The notes beneath the pieces are model-generated. The model did not search any database. It saw only the letters and a program-made list of their open reading frames with translations, and was not told the DNA's origin. From contig SCRN01000025.1 of NCBI GenBank assembly GCA_004322045.1, positions 186,001-250,000 on the forward strand: DNA of 64,000 nucleotides. Reading direction: 5' to 3'. This DNA is from Paraburkholderia sp. (GTDB taxonomy: Bacteria; Pseudomonadota; Gammaproteobacteria; Burkholderiales; Burkholderiaceae). The position numbers and the translations under genes are program-made. Shown in pieces: positions 53,603 through 62,076 of the stretch. The first letter of the stretch is position 1, and every line of letters begins with the position of its first letter.

Positions 53603-54568
53603 TTATCCGAGGAATTCGGCGTAGCGTGGCAAATCGACGTTGCCGCCGCTCACGATCACCCCGACGCGCTTGCCTTCGACCGGTACGATGCCGTGCATGA
53701 CGGCCGCCGCGGCTAGACAGCCGGTCGGCTCGACGACGATCTTCATGCGCTGAGCGAAAAAGCGCATCGTCTCGATCAGTTGGGCGTCGCTGACCGTTTC
53801 GATCTTCGAGACGAGTCGCTGAATGACGGGGAACGTATGGTTGCCCAGGAACGCCGTGGCGGCGCCGTCGGCGATCGTGTGGGGCGGGTCGATCTTCACG
53901 ATTTCCCCGCGCGCAAGCGACCGCTGGCCGTCGTTACCCGCTTCCGGCTCGACGCCGACGATTTCGCAAGAAGGGCTGAGCGCGGCCGCCGACAACGCGC
54001 AACCCGAGAGCAGCCCCCCGCCGCCCAGGCACACGACGAGCACATCGAGCGGCCCGGTCTCTTCGATCAGTTCCTTGGCCGCCGTGCCCTGCCCGGCCAT
54101 CACGTGCGGATGGTCGTACGGCGGAATCAGCGTCATGCCGCGCTCCTGTGCGAGCCGCCGGCCGATCGCGTCGCGGTCTTCGGTATAGCGGTCGTAAAAC
54201 ACGATCTCGCCGCCGTAGCCCTTGGTCGCCTCGACCTTCGCCGCGGGCGCATCCTTGGGCATCACGATCGTCGCGCGAATCCCGGCGAGCTTCGCGGACA
54301 ACGCGATCGCCTGCGCGTGGTTGCCTGAGGAATACGTGATCACGCCGCCGGCGCGCGCATCGGCGTCGAAGTGCGAAATGGCGTTGTACGCACCGCGGAA
54401 TTTGAACGCGCCCATGCGCTGAAAATTCTCGCACTTGAAGAACACCGAGCCGCCGACGCGCTCGTTGAACGTACGAGACGTGAGGACCGGCGTGCGATGC
54501 GCGATGCCATTGATGCGCGAGGCGGCGTCGACGACGTCATCGAAAGTGGGGAGAGCAAGCGCTTGCAT
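53603..54568 (-). CDS. threonine/serine dehydratase-like PLP enzyme (threo-3-hydroxyaspartate ammonia-lyase type)
   Basis: A 321-residue fold-type II PLP enzyme lacking the C-terminal ACT domains of biosynthetic IlvA. The PLP lysine is K56 in GAFKFRGAYNAI. The phosphate loop is GGGGLLSG, and TYSSGNHAQA precedes it. Short forms of this kind act as catabolic threonine/serine dehydratase, serine racemase or threo-3-hydroxyaspartate ammonia-lyase. The start at 54568 (MQALALPTFDDV) was preferred over an ATG 15 codons upstream because the family begins there. Confidence 0.92.
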   Translation of the reverse strand: MQALALPTFDDVVDAASRINGIAHRTPVLTSRTFNERVGGSVFFKCENFQRMGAFKFRGAYNAISHFDADARAGGVITYSSGNHAQAIALSAKLAGIRATIVMPKDAPAAKVEATKGYGGEIVFYDRYTEDRDAIGRRLAQERGMTLIPPYDHPHVMAGQGTAAKELIEETGPLDVLVVCLGGGGLLSGCALSAAALSPSCEIVGVEPEAGNDGQRSLARGEIVKIDPPHTIADGAATAFLGNHTFPVIQRLVSKIETVSDAQLIETMRFFAQRMKIVVEPTGCLAAAAVMHGIVPVEGKRVGVIVSGGNVDLPRYAEFLG

Positions 54569-54783
54569 GGGCGATGGAACCCGCGACGCGGGCAAGGGTA
54601 AGGGAAAGCGCATTGTCCCAGCTTCCGCGGGCGTTTGCGATAGAGGCGGCCGCCGCTTGCCCGCGTCAAACGTGCCGACGGCGCAACGCGGCGAGGAGCC
54701 TGCGTTGCGCCGTCGGGATTGGCGGATTAGACGTTGGGACGTCGGCGCTTGAGATCAAGCGCGCATTCGAACTAATGCACGCG

Positions 54784-55062
54784 TTACCAGCGACGCCAGT
54801 GGCGGTGGTGATGCCAGCCGCCGTAGTAGCCGCCGTAACCACCGTAGTACACGGGGGGCGGGGGCGCGTAGTAGACGCGCGGCGGCGGTGCGTAGTAGAC
54901 GGGCGGCGGCGCATAGTAGACAGGCGGCGGCGCCTCGTACACGGGGTAAGCCGGGACCATGGGCACGCCGATGCCGATGCCGACCGACACGTGCGCCTGC
55001 GCAGTCGCGGCGAACCCCGCGCTCAACGTCGCCGCGGCGATCAACAAAGCAAGCTTTTTCAT
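54784..55062 (-). CDS. PXPV-repeat secreted protein
   Basis: A 92-residue secreted protein. The signal peptide MKKLALLIAAATLSAGFAA runs to about residue 25 (AQAHV). The mature part is a tandem array of PPVYYAPPP units, a Tyr/Gly stretch and a His/Arg/Trp-rich tail (GWHHHRHWRRW). PXPV-repeat proteins are common in Burkholderia and have no established function. AGAGGAATAGGA precedes this ATG, making it preferable to an upstream in-frame ATG. Confidence 0.85.
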   Translation of the reverse strand: MKKLALLIAAATLSAGFAATAQAHVSVGIGIGVPMVPAYPVYEAPPPVYYAPPPVYYAPPPRVYYAPPPPVYYGGYGGYYGGWHHHRHWRRW

Positions 55063-55256
55063 TCCTATTCCTCTGGCGAATGTGCGAACGCGCCGCTGCA
55101 CCTAGCCGGCACGACCGCATCCATGCTCCAAATGTATAGAAAAAGCGACGGCGACGCGCTGAGCATTTGTTGCAAATTGCAATGGGAAGGCCGCCGGGCG
55201 GCCGCGTGGATGCAGGCCGGCGAAGCTCGGCAAGGTGCGATGGGTGAGATTTTACC

Positions 55257-55282
55257 GGTGGCGGGGCGAACGCCCCGCCACC
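55257..55282. terminator. strong GC hairpin downstream of the 53-residue gene
   Basis: GGTGGCGGGGCG-AA-CGCCCCGCCACC, a perfect 12-base inverted repeat with a two-base spacer, about 75 bases beyond the stop of the leftward small gene at 55359. Probably a transcript end or mRNA protection element; no T run. Confidence 0.55.
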
Positions 55283-55358
55283 GTCGGTAATGTTTAATTA
55301 CAAATTCGATGCGAGCCAGCAACGCGGTGCGCGCAGGCCGACCTCGAGGCGTCGTGCG

Positions 55359-55520
55359 TCACCCGACTTTCACATAGGTGAATTCGCGGCTGATGCTGGG
55401 TGGCACATAAGCCTCGCCGATCTTGACGCGCGGCGTCAGCCGCTTCTTCTGATCCCACCAAAGACGCCGCTGCGCGCGGCTCAAGAAGCGCAAATGCTTG
55501 CGGTAAGAAAAAACGTTCAT
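55359..55520 (-). CDS. 53-residue basic hypothetical protein
   Basis: A small gene with a very good ribosome site (GGGAGGTCAAG before ATG). The product MNVFSYRKHLRFLSRAQRRL... continues with WWDQKKRLTPRVKIGEAYVPPSI and is rich in Arg and Lys, with an aromatic WW pair and no membrane segment. No family was recognised. A longer in-frame extension exists upstream but lacks a start signal and similarity, so the short form is preferred. Confidence 0.7.
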   Translation of the reverse strand: MNVFSYRKHLRFLSRAQRRLWWDQKKRLTPRVKIGEAYVPPSISREFTYVKVG

Positions 55521-55769
55521 CTTGACCTCCCATGCATGGCTGCGACGCAAGATCGAAGAACGAAACGCAGTCGAGGCGCATGCAACACCCCTACGCGGTA
55601 TCTCAATACGACGCTTCAAACGGACCGGCGAAAATCGGCACGAACCCCCGTTGCGCAACCGCGTGCGCCGAGGTAGGCGAAATGCCTGCGCGCCGCCGAC
55701 GCGATGGGCGATACTGACGCCTTCCTCGTTCATGTACGGATGCGCAACTGCGCTTCGTTGCCTCTTCCC

Positions 55770-56708
55770 ATGCCGTTCCCAGCTCTTGCTCGCCTCGGCT
55801 TTATCGGCGCCGGCCGCTTGGCACGGTGCCTCGCCATCGGCTTCGCCCGCGCCGGCTACCCTGTCGCCGCCGTCGCCGCGCGCTCCGCCGCTTCCGCGCA
55901 GCGCCTGGCACGGGAATTTCCGCAGTGCCGCGCGGTGGCCAGCCCGCAAGCGGTCGTCGACGCCGCCGACGTTGTCTTTTTAGCGGTTCCCGATGACAAC
56001 ATCGGTACGATCGCGAACACATTACGGTTCGACCGCGCGCGTGCCCACTCGCAGGCGCTCGTCCATTGCAGCGGCGCAACGCAGGTCGAGGTGCTGGCCG
56101 CCGCGCGCGCGCAAGGCGCATCGATCGGCGGGTTTCATCCGCTTTACTTGTTCGGCGGGGATGACGGCGACCTCGCGCGGATCGCCGGCTGCTCGGTCAC
56201 GATCGAGGCGCCGGACGAGCTCGGTGTCGTGCTCGAAGCCCTGGCCCGCTCGCTCGGCTGCGAAGTGCTGACGCTACCTGGTGGACAGCGCATGCTGTAT
56301 CACGGCGCCGCGCATTACGCGGCCAGCTTTGTACTGGGCGCCCTCGGCGAGGCCACCGAAATCTGGCGCACGCTCGGCTTTACCGAAGAACAGTCGCTGC
56401 GCGCCCTCTTGCCGATGTTGGCCGGCACCGTGGAAGCCGCACGGACGAAAGGCCTGCCCGGCGCACTCGCTGGGCCTGTGTCGCGCGGCGACGCGGCAAC
56501 GCTAACGCAGCAACTGGCGGCGTTCGAGCGCCTGGGCGCAGACCACGCCGCGCTATACGCGTTGCTCACGCGCCGCCTGCTCGCGCTCGCGCGGCGTCGA
56601 GCTCAGCCGCCCGCCTCCATCGAGGCGATGACCGAGGCCGTTCAAGCCACGCTAGCAGCCTGTTCGAGCGCTTCCTCTTGCGAAGTGCAAGCGCCCAGGC
56701 AGCCGTGA
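55770..56708 (+). CDS. DUF2520 / Rossmann-like domain protein
   Basis: A 312-residue protein with an NAD(P)-binding Rossmann fold at the N-terminus (LGFIGAGRLARCLAIGFARAG, about 9-30, then DVVFLAVPDDNI) and a C-terminal DUF2520 helical domain (QRMLYHGAAHYAASFVLGALGEATEIWRTLGF). It resembles a pyrroline-5-carboxylate reductase or ketopantoate reductase-like oxidoreductase, but the reaction is not established. The start at 55770 (MPFPALARLG) gives the family N-terminus; the upstream ATG frame is not conserved. Confidence 0.9.
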   Translation: MPFPALARLGFIGAGRLARCLAIGFARAGYPVAAVAARSAASAQRLAREFPQCRAVASPQAVVDAADVVFLAVPDDNIGTIANTLRFDRARAHSQALVHCSGATQVEVLAAARAQGASIGGFHPLYLFGGDDGDLARIAGCSVTIEAPDELGVVLEALARSLGCEVLTLPGGQRMLYHGAAHYAASFVLGALGEATEIWRTLGFTEEQSLRALLPMLAGTVEAARTKGLPGALAGPVSRGDAATLTQQLAAFERLGADHAALYALLTRRLLALARRRAQPPASIEAMTEAVQATLAACSSASSCEVQAPRQP

Positions 56709-56783
56709 TATGGTGACGACCGGCAGCCGGCGGGCTGAGTCAAACCGCCGGCGGCGCCCCAGCAACCTGAGGAGAGAGCCACA

Positions 56784-57101
56784 ATGATCAAGGTCAGCAT
56801 TCTCTACCCGTATCGCGATAACGTCCGTTTCGATATCGACTACTATCGCGACAAGCACATGACGCTCGCCGCGAAGCATTTCGGCACGGCGCTGAAAGGA
56901 TGGTCCGTCGATAAAGGCGTCAGCGGCGGCGAACCGGGTTCGAATCCGGCGTTCGTGGCGGCCGGCCACTTTCTGTTCGACTCTGTCGAGGCGTTTCAGA
57001 AGGTGTTCGAACCCGTGGCGAGCGAACTCATCGCCGATATTCCGAACTACACCGACAGCACGCCCGACATTCTCATCAGCGAAGTCGTGACGAGCGTCTG
57101 A
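56784..57101 (+). CDS. EthD family protein
   Basis: A 105-residue dimeric ferredoxin-like (alpha+beta barrel) protein. IKVSILYPYRDNVRFDIDYYRDKHMTLAAKHFG is the EthD signature with a conserved histidine, and FIPNYTDSTPDI-type C-terminus is present. Members are annotated as EthD-family reductases or accessory proteins; activity is unproven. GAGGAGAGAGC precedes the ATG. Confidence 0.93.
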   Translation: MIKVSILYPYRDNVRFDIDYYRDKHMTLAAKHFGTALKGWSVDKGVSGGEPGSNPAFVAAGHFLFDSVEAFQKVFEPVASELIADIPNYTDSTPDILISEVVTSV

Positions 57102-57176
57102 CAATACGCCGTCCACCGGCGCCGGGGCGCCGGGGCGTAGGGCTGCCAAGAAACTCAAAGAAGGAAAGGATCGAAG

Positions 57177-57740
57177 ATGTTCGGGGACATTGCCCGCTTT
57201 TTACTCAATACCGTTTTTACGTTGTTCGGCGCGGCGCTCATTCTGCGCGCTTGGATGCAGGTGGTGCGCCTGCCGCCGTACAACCCCGTATCGAACGCCA
57301 TCTTTCACGCGACGAACTGGCTCGTGTTGCCGCTTCGGCGCGCGCTGCCGAGCGGCCGCCGCGTCGACGTGGCCAGTATCGTGGCGGTGCTGCTGTCGGC
57401 GATCGTCTACGTGGTTGCGATGGTGGCGATCGCCGGCGTGGACCCGCTCGGGTTCGCCCCCGTGATTGCGCTCGTTTCGTTGCTGACCGTCGTCAAATGG
57501 GCGCTCAACCTGATTATCTGGCTGACGATCCTGATGGCGTTGCTCTCGTGGCTCAATCCGCACTCGCCCGCCATGCCGATCCTCTATCAGCTCACGGCGC
57601 CGTTTTTGAACCCACTGCGGCGCGTGATCCCGAACCTCGGCGGCATCGATCTTTCGCCGATCTTGCTGTTCGTCATCGTTCAGGTATTGCTGATGGTGGT
57701 CACGCGAGCGGCCGTATCGCTCACGCTGTTCGGCATTTGA
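57177..57740 (+). CDS. YggT family membrane protein
   Basis: A 187-residue integral membrane protein with two YggT repeats: about residues 1-95 and 105-187, each with two helices and an intervening LPLRRALPS or LNPLRRVIPNLGGIDLSPI motif. YggT proteins are conserved inner-membrane proteins implicated in ion or osmotic tolerance and often accompany proC; here no proC is adjacent. The AAAGGAAAGGA sequence lies before the ATG. Confidence 0.93.
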   Translation: MFGDIARFLLNTVFTLFGAALILRAWMQVVRLPPYNPVSNAIFHATNWLVLPLRRALPSGRRVDVASIVAVLLSAIVYVVAMVAIAGVDPLGFAPVIALVSLLTVVKWALNLIIWLTILMALLSWLNPHSPAMPILYQLTAPFLNPLRRVIPNLGGIDLSPILLFVIVQVLLMVVTRAAVSLTLFGI

Positions 57741-57747
57741 TTCGACG

Positions 57748-57764
57748 GGGGGCCATCGGCCCCC
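57748..57764. terminator. hairpin between convergent yggT-type and DUF190 genes
   Basis: GGGGGCC-ATC-GGCCCCC, a perfect seven-base stem in the 34-base gap between the two convergent genes. It has no T run but is placed for both. Confidence 0.5.
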
Positions 57765-57774
57765 AACAACTGGT

Positions 57775-58107
57775 TCACGCGTCGGGTCCGATGACGCCGA
57801 ACGTGGCCGGGATTTGCGTATACACGGCGCGCACCTTCTCTTGCGAAACGCATTCGACGAGTGCGCGCGCCTCCGTCTCCGTGGCAAGGAACTCGACTTC
57901 GACCGTCAGCGATCCTTGCAACTCGAAGAAGCGGTCCTCGTGCAACACGCCATGCGCGCCGAAGCCCGCCATGGCCCGAAACGCCGAACCGCCGATGATC
58001 CCCATCTCTTTGGCGCGGTGAAGCAGCCACTCCCACAGCAGTTTGCCGTGAACCCGATGGTTTTCGTGAACATAGAACCGCAACAAGACGTACCGCTCGG
58101 ACTGCAT
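57775..58107 (-). CDS. DUF190 domain protein
   Basis: A 110-residue ferredoxin-like fold protein of the DUF190 family. RYVLLRFYVHENHRVHGKLLWEWLLHRAKEMGIIGGSAFRAMAGFG is the family signature. DUF190 genes very often follow crcB, as here, but their role in fluoride handling is unknown. ATG 58107 sits behind GGGAGGTCAC, so this start is preferred over an upstream one. It lies 112 bases after crcB on the same strand. Confidence 0.92.
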   Translation of the reverse strand: MQSERYVLLRFYVHENHRVHGKLLWEWLLHRAKEMGIIGGSAFRAMAGFGAHGVLHEDRFFELQGSLTVEVEFLATETEARALVECVSQEKVRAVYTQIPATFGVIGPDA

Positions 58108-58219
58108 GTGACCTCCCGACGCTGACATCGTGTCGTTCGATTTTGCCTCCGAGTTCGCCACGCCACAACTGGGAACCTGGGTAGCGACGGTTATGCCGCA
58201 GTCGCCACGGCGCCGATCG

Positions 58220-58606
58220 TCACACGGCGGTAAGCCATAGCCGCGCCGTCCACATGCCGAGCGCCGTGAGCGAGAACGAGCCGAACAAGTGCAGGCCGGC
58301 CGCAGCCAGCCCCCAGCCTAGTTCGCCTTGCGACAGCAAGGTGACGACTTCCGCGGAAAACGTCGAGAACGTGGTCAAGCCGCCCATGAACCCCGTGATG
58401 ACGAAGAGCCGCAATTCGGGCGGCAGACCGGCTTTGGCGGCAAAGAGCACTGCGGCGACACCGATCAAATAGCCGCCGATCAGATTGGCCGCGAGCGTGC
58501 CTAGCGGGATCGTGGGAAAGACGGCGTTCAAGCCGAGGCTCAATCCCCAGCGCAACAATGCGCCGAGACCGGCTCCGACAAAGATGGAGAGGATCGAATA
58601 AATCAA
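58220..58606 (-). CDS. crcB: CrcB/FluC fluoride exporter
   Basis: A 128-residue four-helix membrane protein that exports fluoride as a dual-topology dimer. Motifs are [29 protein letters not shown] and the pore signature [13 protein letters not shown]. It is preceded by a fluoride riboswitch on the same strand and followed by the DUF190 gene. Confidence 0.96.
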   Translation of the reverse strand: MIYSILSIFVGAGLGALLRWGLSLGLNAVFPTIPLGTLAANLIGGYLIGVAAVLFAAKAGLPPELRLFVITGFMGGLTTFSTFSAEVVTLLSQGELGWGLAAAGLHLFGSFSLTALGMWTARLWLTAV

Positions 58607-58698
58607 CGTGCGGTCCTGATTCGAAGCGTGATGTTGATCGAACCGGAACGGGGTGCGACGCGCAAGCGAACGCCTACCGATTCCGGCTCGGGGAACAG

Positions 58699-58748
58699 GT
58701 AGGCATCATCAGCCACGGGGGCGGTTAAAGGAGGAATGCCATCTCCCG
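58699..58748 (-). ncRNA. fluoride riboswitch (crcB RNA motif)
   Basis: Read on the minus strand, the 50 bases carry the conserved crcB features in order: GGAGATGGCATTCCTCC (the loop and pseudoknot start), the AACCGCC linker and GGCTGATGATGCCTAC. This matches the known fluoride-sensing aptamer. It ends about 90 bases before the crcB ATG, leaving room for an expression platform, so crcB and DUF190 should be switched on by fluoride. Confidence 0.93.
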
Positions 58749-58925
58749 CGCAAACAAGCGTCGTACTGCCACGCCTATCGGACGCAACGAGGCGATACTT
58801 TAAGCGTTGCGGACGCGGTAGGCAACAGGAGGCCGGCTAAACGCACGCCCCGTTTTTGCTATCGCACACCTTATGCTGGCTCCGTGGTTCATTTCCCGTC
58901 ATTGCTCAAGACTGAAGAGGCCTCT

Positions 58926-59552
58926 ATGAAGCTCTATTACTCCGCCGGCGCCTGCTCGCTCTCGCCGCATATCGTCGCCGTGGAAGCGGGCATCGCCGTT
59001 CAATTGGAACGCGTGAGCATCAGCAAAACGCCACATACCACCGGCTCCGGGCTCGATTTTTCGGCCATCAATCCGAACGGTTATGTTCCGGTGCTCGAAC
59101 TGGACGACGGCACGCTGCTCACCGAAGGCCCCGCGATCGTGCAATATCTCGCCGACATGAAGCCGGAAAGCGGCTTGGCGCCGCCGGCGGGAACGGTGGC
59201 GCGCGCCCGCCTGCAAGCGTGGCTGAACTTCATCGCCACTGAATTGCACAGAATGTACAGCCCGTGGCTGTTCCACAAGGAATACGGCGAGCAGGCGCAA
59301 GCCGTCGCGCGCGGCAAGATTGCCGAGCGGCTCGCATACGTCGACACGCATTTGGCTGCCGGCGGGCCCTTTCTCGCGGGCGAAGCGTTCACGGTGGCCG
59401 ACGCTTATCTGTTCACCATCGTCAATTGGTCGCGCTTCGTCAACGTCGACCTCTCCCCCTTCCCAAATCTGGGCGCCTATCTCGAACGGGTCGGCCGGCG
59501 CCCCGCAGTGCGCGAAGCGATGCAGGCCGAAGGGTTGAAGGTGCCCGCATGA
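58926..59552 (+). CDS. beta-class glutathione S-transferase
   Basis: A 208-residue cytosolic GST. The N-terminal thioredoxin fold starts MKLYYSAGACSLSPHI with the catalytic C10 of beta-class enzymes. NPNGYVPVLELDDG and GPAIVQYLAD bind glutathione, and the C-terminal helical domain has FLAGEAFTVADAYLFTIV. It conjugates or reduces electrophiles. AGAGG precedes ATG 58926; the longer upstream frame lacks similarity and overlaps the riboswitch region of crcB. Confidence 0.95.
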   Translation: MKLYYSAGACSLSPHIVAVEAGIAVQLERVSISKTPHTTGSGLDFSAINPNGYVPVLELDDGTLLTEGPAIVQYLADMKPESGLAPPAGTVARARLQAWLNFIATELHRMYSPWLFHKEYGEQAQAVARGKIAERLAYVDTHLAAGGPFLAGEAFTVADAYLFTIVNWSRFVNVDLSPFPNLGAYLERVGRRPAVREAMQAEGLKVPA

Positions 59553-59804
59553 CACGGTTATCGGCATCGCATTGCTCATTCGGCGTGATGCCCGTTTGCT
59601 TAAGCGCCCACAAGCGCTCACTGCTTGGTGAGCGGGATTGGCCTCGGGGCCTTACCGCTCATTGAATCACCTTCTGTCCGCAGCCGGTGCCATACCCCAC
59701 CAGGGCTGGGCGCGGAAAAGCTTCGCGACAGCAAGCCGGAATCGGCGCACACTGCCAGGACATTCGAGCTTTCCTACGAGCATCGATACAACGGGAGCAG
59801 TGTC

Positions 59805-59945
59805 ATGGCAAAAAGTCAGTTGCGCAGTAATCGCGAAGCCAAGAAACCGAAGCAACCGAAAAAGCCGGCGCCCGTTTGGTCTCCGTCGGGGTCGGCCCCA
59901 AGCAACGCGCGGTCGAATGCCGCGCAAGCGCAGAAAAAGCATTGA
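59805..59945 (+). CDS. 46-residue Lys-rich small protein
   Basis: A small gene with a GGGAG ribosome site. The product starts MAKSQLRSNREAKKPKQPKK, then PAPVWSPSGSAPSNARSNAAQAQKKH. It is highly basic, disordered-looking and without a signal or membrane segment. I recall similar short proteins as conserved hypotheticals in Burkholderiaceae. Function unknown. Confidence 0.68.
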   Translation: MAKSQLRSNREAKKPKQPKKPAPVWSPSGSAPSNARSNAAQAQKKH

Positions 59946-60133
59946 CGGCGAACGAGGTAGGAATCGGCGGGCCTCATTGATGCCCGCCGATGTCGTTTCG
60001 GTTTTGCTCCTGCCGCAGCCTCAATGATTCGCTCCCGCGCCCGCGCGGGAGATTGGAATCTGATGGCTGCGCGTGAGATCGCGGCTGCAACGGAATCAAT
60101 GGCAAGCGCCCACGGCGCTGCCTTGCCACTGCC

Positions 60134-61093
60134 CTAACTACGGGATTTCGGCAAATCCGAATCTGCCATGCGCGGATAAGCGGCCGAGAACAACGCTGAC
60201 ACTTCAGCGCGAAACCAGCGATGCGCAGGATCATGATCGAGGCGGGGATGCCAAATCGCAGAGACGTTGAACGCGGGCACGCGCAGCGGTAACTCGAACG
60301 GCCGCACCCCGTTGGCCGCCGCGTAGTCAGGCAGGAAGGCATTGCCCAAACACGAATGCGGAACGACGGCCAGCAGGTCCGATTGACGAGCGAGTTGGAT
60401 GGCGCTCGTATAGGACGGCACCACGATCGGCACGTGCCGCCGCAGCTCGCTCAGTTCGAGGGCCGCGTCGACCGGATCATCGCCTTGCCCCGTGCGCGAT
60501 ATCGCCACATGCGGGTACGCAGCCCATCGCTCGAGGCTGACATCGCCATCGCTCAAGAGCGGATGGCCGGTGCCACACACGCCGATGTAGCGGTCCCGCA
60601 AGAGCAAACGCGTACGCACCTCCGGCGCCGATGTTTTGACGATACCGATCTCCAGATCGACGTTGCCCTCCCTGAGCGGCTGTGCATTCCAGTCCGGCTT
60701 CGGCGTGAAGCGAAGCTGCACCCCCGGCGCCGCTCGCCGCACCCGCGCCATCAACGCCGCGCCAAGCAGATCGACGAAGCCCTCCCCCGCCCGCACGGTG
60801 AAACGCTGCTCGAGCGTCGCGATCTCGAGCCGAGGATCGGCTCGGCCGAGCGCCGCCTCCGCTTCGCGGACCAGGGCGGGAATGCGCCGACTCAACTGCT
60901 CGGCGTAAGGCGTGAGAACCAGCGTGCGGCCAGCCTGCAATAGCAGACGATCGCCCGTGGCCGCCCGCAGCCGCGTAAGCGTGCGGCTCATGGCCGAAAC
61001 GCTCAGCTCGAGCCGTAGCGCGGCGCGCGTAACGCTGCGTTCGCTCAGCAATGCATCGAGCGCGATCAAAAGGTTGAGGTCGACGCGTGACAT
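60134..61093 (-). CDS. LysR-family transcriptional regulator
   Basis: A 319-residue LysR regulator: winged helix at residues about 1-62 (MSRVDLNLLIALDALLSERSVTRAALRLELSVSAMSRTLTRLR) and a periplasmic-binding-like effector domain after about 90. Start chosen at ATG 61093 because it begins directly at the helix-turn-helix; a long upstream open frame is antisense to the SDR gene. It is divergent from the SDR gene at 61223, which it probably controls through the intergenic palindrome. Confidence 0.94.
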   Translation of the reverse strand: MSRVDLNLLIALDALLSERSVTRAALRLELSVSAMSRTLTRLRAATGDRLLLQAGRTLVLTPYAEQLSRRIPALVREAEAALGRADPRLEIATLEQRFTVRAGEGFVDLLGAALMARVRRAAPGVQLRFTPKPDWNAQPLREGNVDLEIGIVKTSAPEVRTRLLLRDRYIGVCGTGHPLLSDGDVSLERWAAYPHVAISRTGQGDDPVDAALELSELRRHVPIVVPSYTSAIQLARQSDLLAVVPHSCLGNAFLPDYAAANGVRPFELPLRVPAFNVSAIWHPRLDHDPAHRWFRAEVSALFSAAYPRMADSDLPKSRS

Positions 61094-61120
61094 GCCCGCA
61101 GCATAGTCGAAAACGACCGA

Positions 61121-61138
61121 TGCATGGCGTTCCATGCA
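61121..61138. promoter_or_regulatory. candidate LysR operator
   Basis: TGCATGG-CGTT-CCATGCA, a perfect seven-base inverted repeat between the divergent LysR and SDR genes, placed about 30 bases before the LysR ATG and 85 before the SDR ATG. It fits the dyad expected of a LysR recognition site. Confidence 0.6.
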
Positions 61139-61222
61139 ACCGTCGATTGCGTCCCAGGCGTCTGGTGCAAATCGACTGCCGTCCGCAAAATTGACGACGT
61201 TATTCATGCAAAGGATCGCTCC

Positions 61223-61933
61223 ATGCCCAACGTTTCGACTCCCACTCCCTCCGTCTTGCTGATCGGCGCCTCGCGCGGCCTTGGACACGCGATGGCGATC
61301 GAGTTCGTGAAAAAGGGATGGCACGTAGTGGGCACCGTTCGCGCGGGCCGCCGCACGCTGCTGCACGACTTGGCCGATGCGTGTCCGGGCCGCGTCGAGA
61401 TCGAGACGCTCGACATCACGCACTCCGAACAAATCGCCGCGTTGCGCGAACGCTTGGCCGGACGAATCTTCGACATGCTGTTCGTCAACGCCGGCACCAC
61501 CAATCCCGACCCGAATCAAACCATTGGAGAAGTATCGACCGAGGATTTCGTGAGCCTGATGATTACCAATGCGCTCAGCCCGATGCGCGTGGTCGAGTCC
61601 CTTTCCCAACTCGTTGCACCGGAAGGCCTGATCGGGGTGATGTCGTCGGGACAGGGAAGCATCGCCGACAACGAAACGGGACAGCGCGAGGTCTATCGGG
61701 GCAGCAAGGCGGCACTGAATCAGTTCATGCGCAGCTTTGCAGCGCGCCAAGCGGAGAAGCCGCGGCCTATGGTGCTGATGGCGCCGGGCTGGGTGCGCAC
61801 CGAGCTCGGCGGGCCGGAGGGACGATTGTCGATCGAGGAGAGCGTTCCCGGGGTCGTGAACGTGCTGCTGAACAAATTGGATCACCCAGGCTTGGAATAC
61901 CTCGACTATCGAGGCAGGACCATTCGGTGGTGA
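61223..61933 (+). CDS. short-chain dehydrogenase/reductase (SDR)
   Basis: A 236-residue NAD(P)-dependent oxidoreductase. The nucleotide motif is LLIGASRGLGHAMA (about 12-25), the structural FVNAG motif follows, and the catalytic pair is in YRGSKAALN (Y and K at family spacing). The substrate is unknown. It is divergent from the LysR gene at 61093, with AAGGA before the ATG. It resembles carbonyl reductase-like SDRs under LysR control. Confidence 0.93.
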   Translation: MPNVSTPTPSVLLIGASRGLGHAMAIEFVKKGWHVVGTVRAGRRTLLHDLADACPGRVEIETLDITHSEQIAALRERLAGRIFDMLFVNAGTTNPDPNQTIGEVSTEDFVSLMITNALSPMRVVESLSQLVAPEGLIGVMSSGQGSIADNETGQREVYRGSKAALNQFMRSFAARQAEKPRPMVLMAPGWVRTELGGPEGRLSIEESVPGVVNVLLNKLDHPGLEYLDYRGRTIRW

Positions 61934-62076
61934 ATGGAATTGCCTTCGACAGGAGGCTAGATCGGGCTCCTTCGTCTTCGCGAAGTTCCATTGGATACTT
62001 CGGCATCCTAATTACGCGCGTCTCGATTGATAATATTGCCGCCACGGAAAAAAACATTTACCAGGGGTGCGCAATC

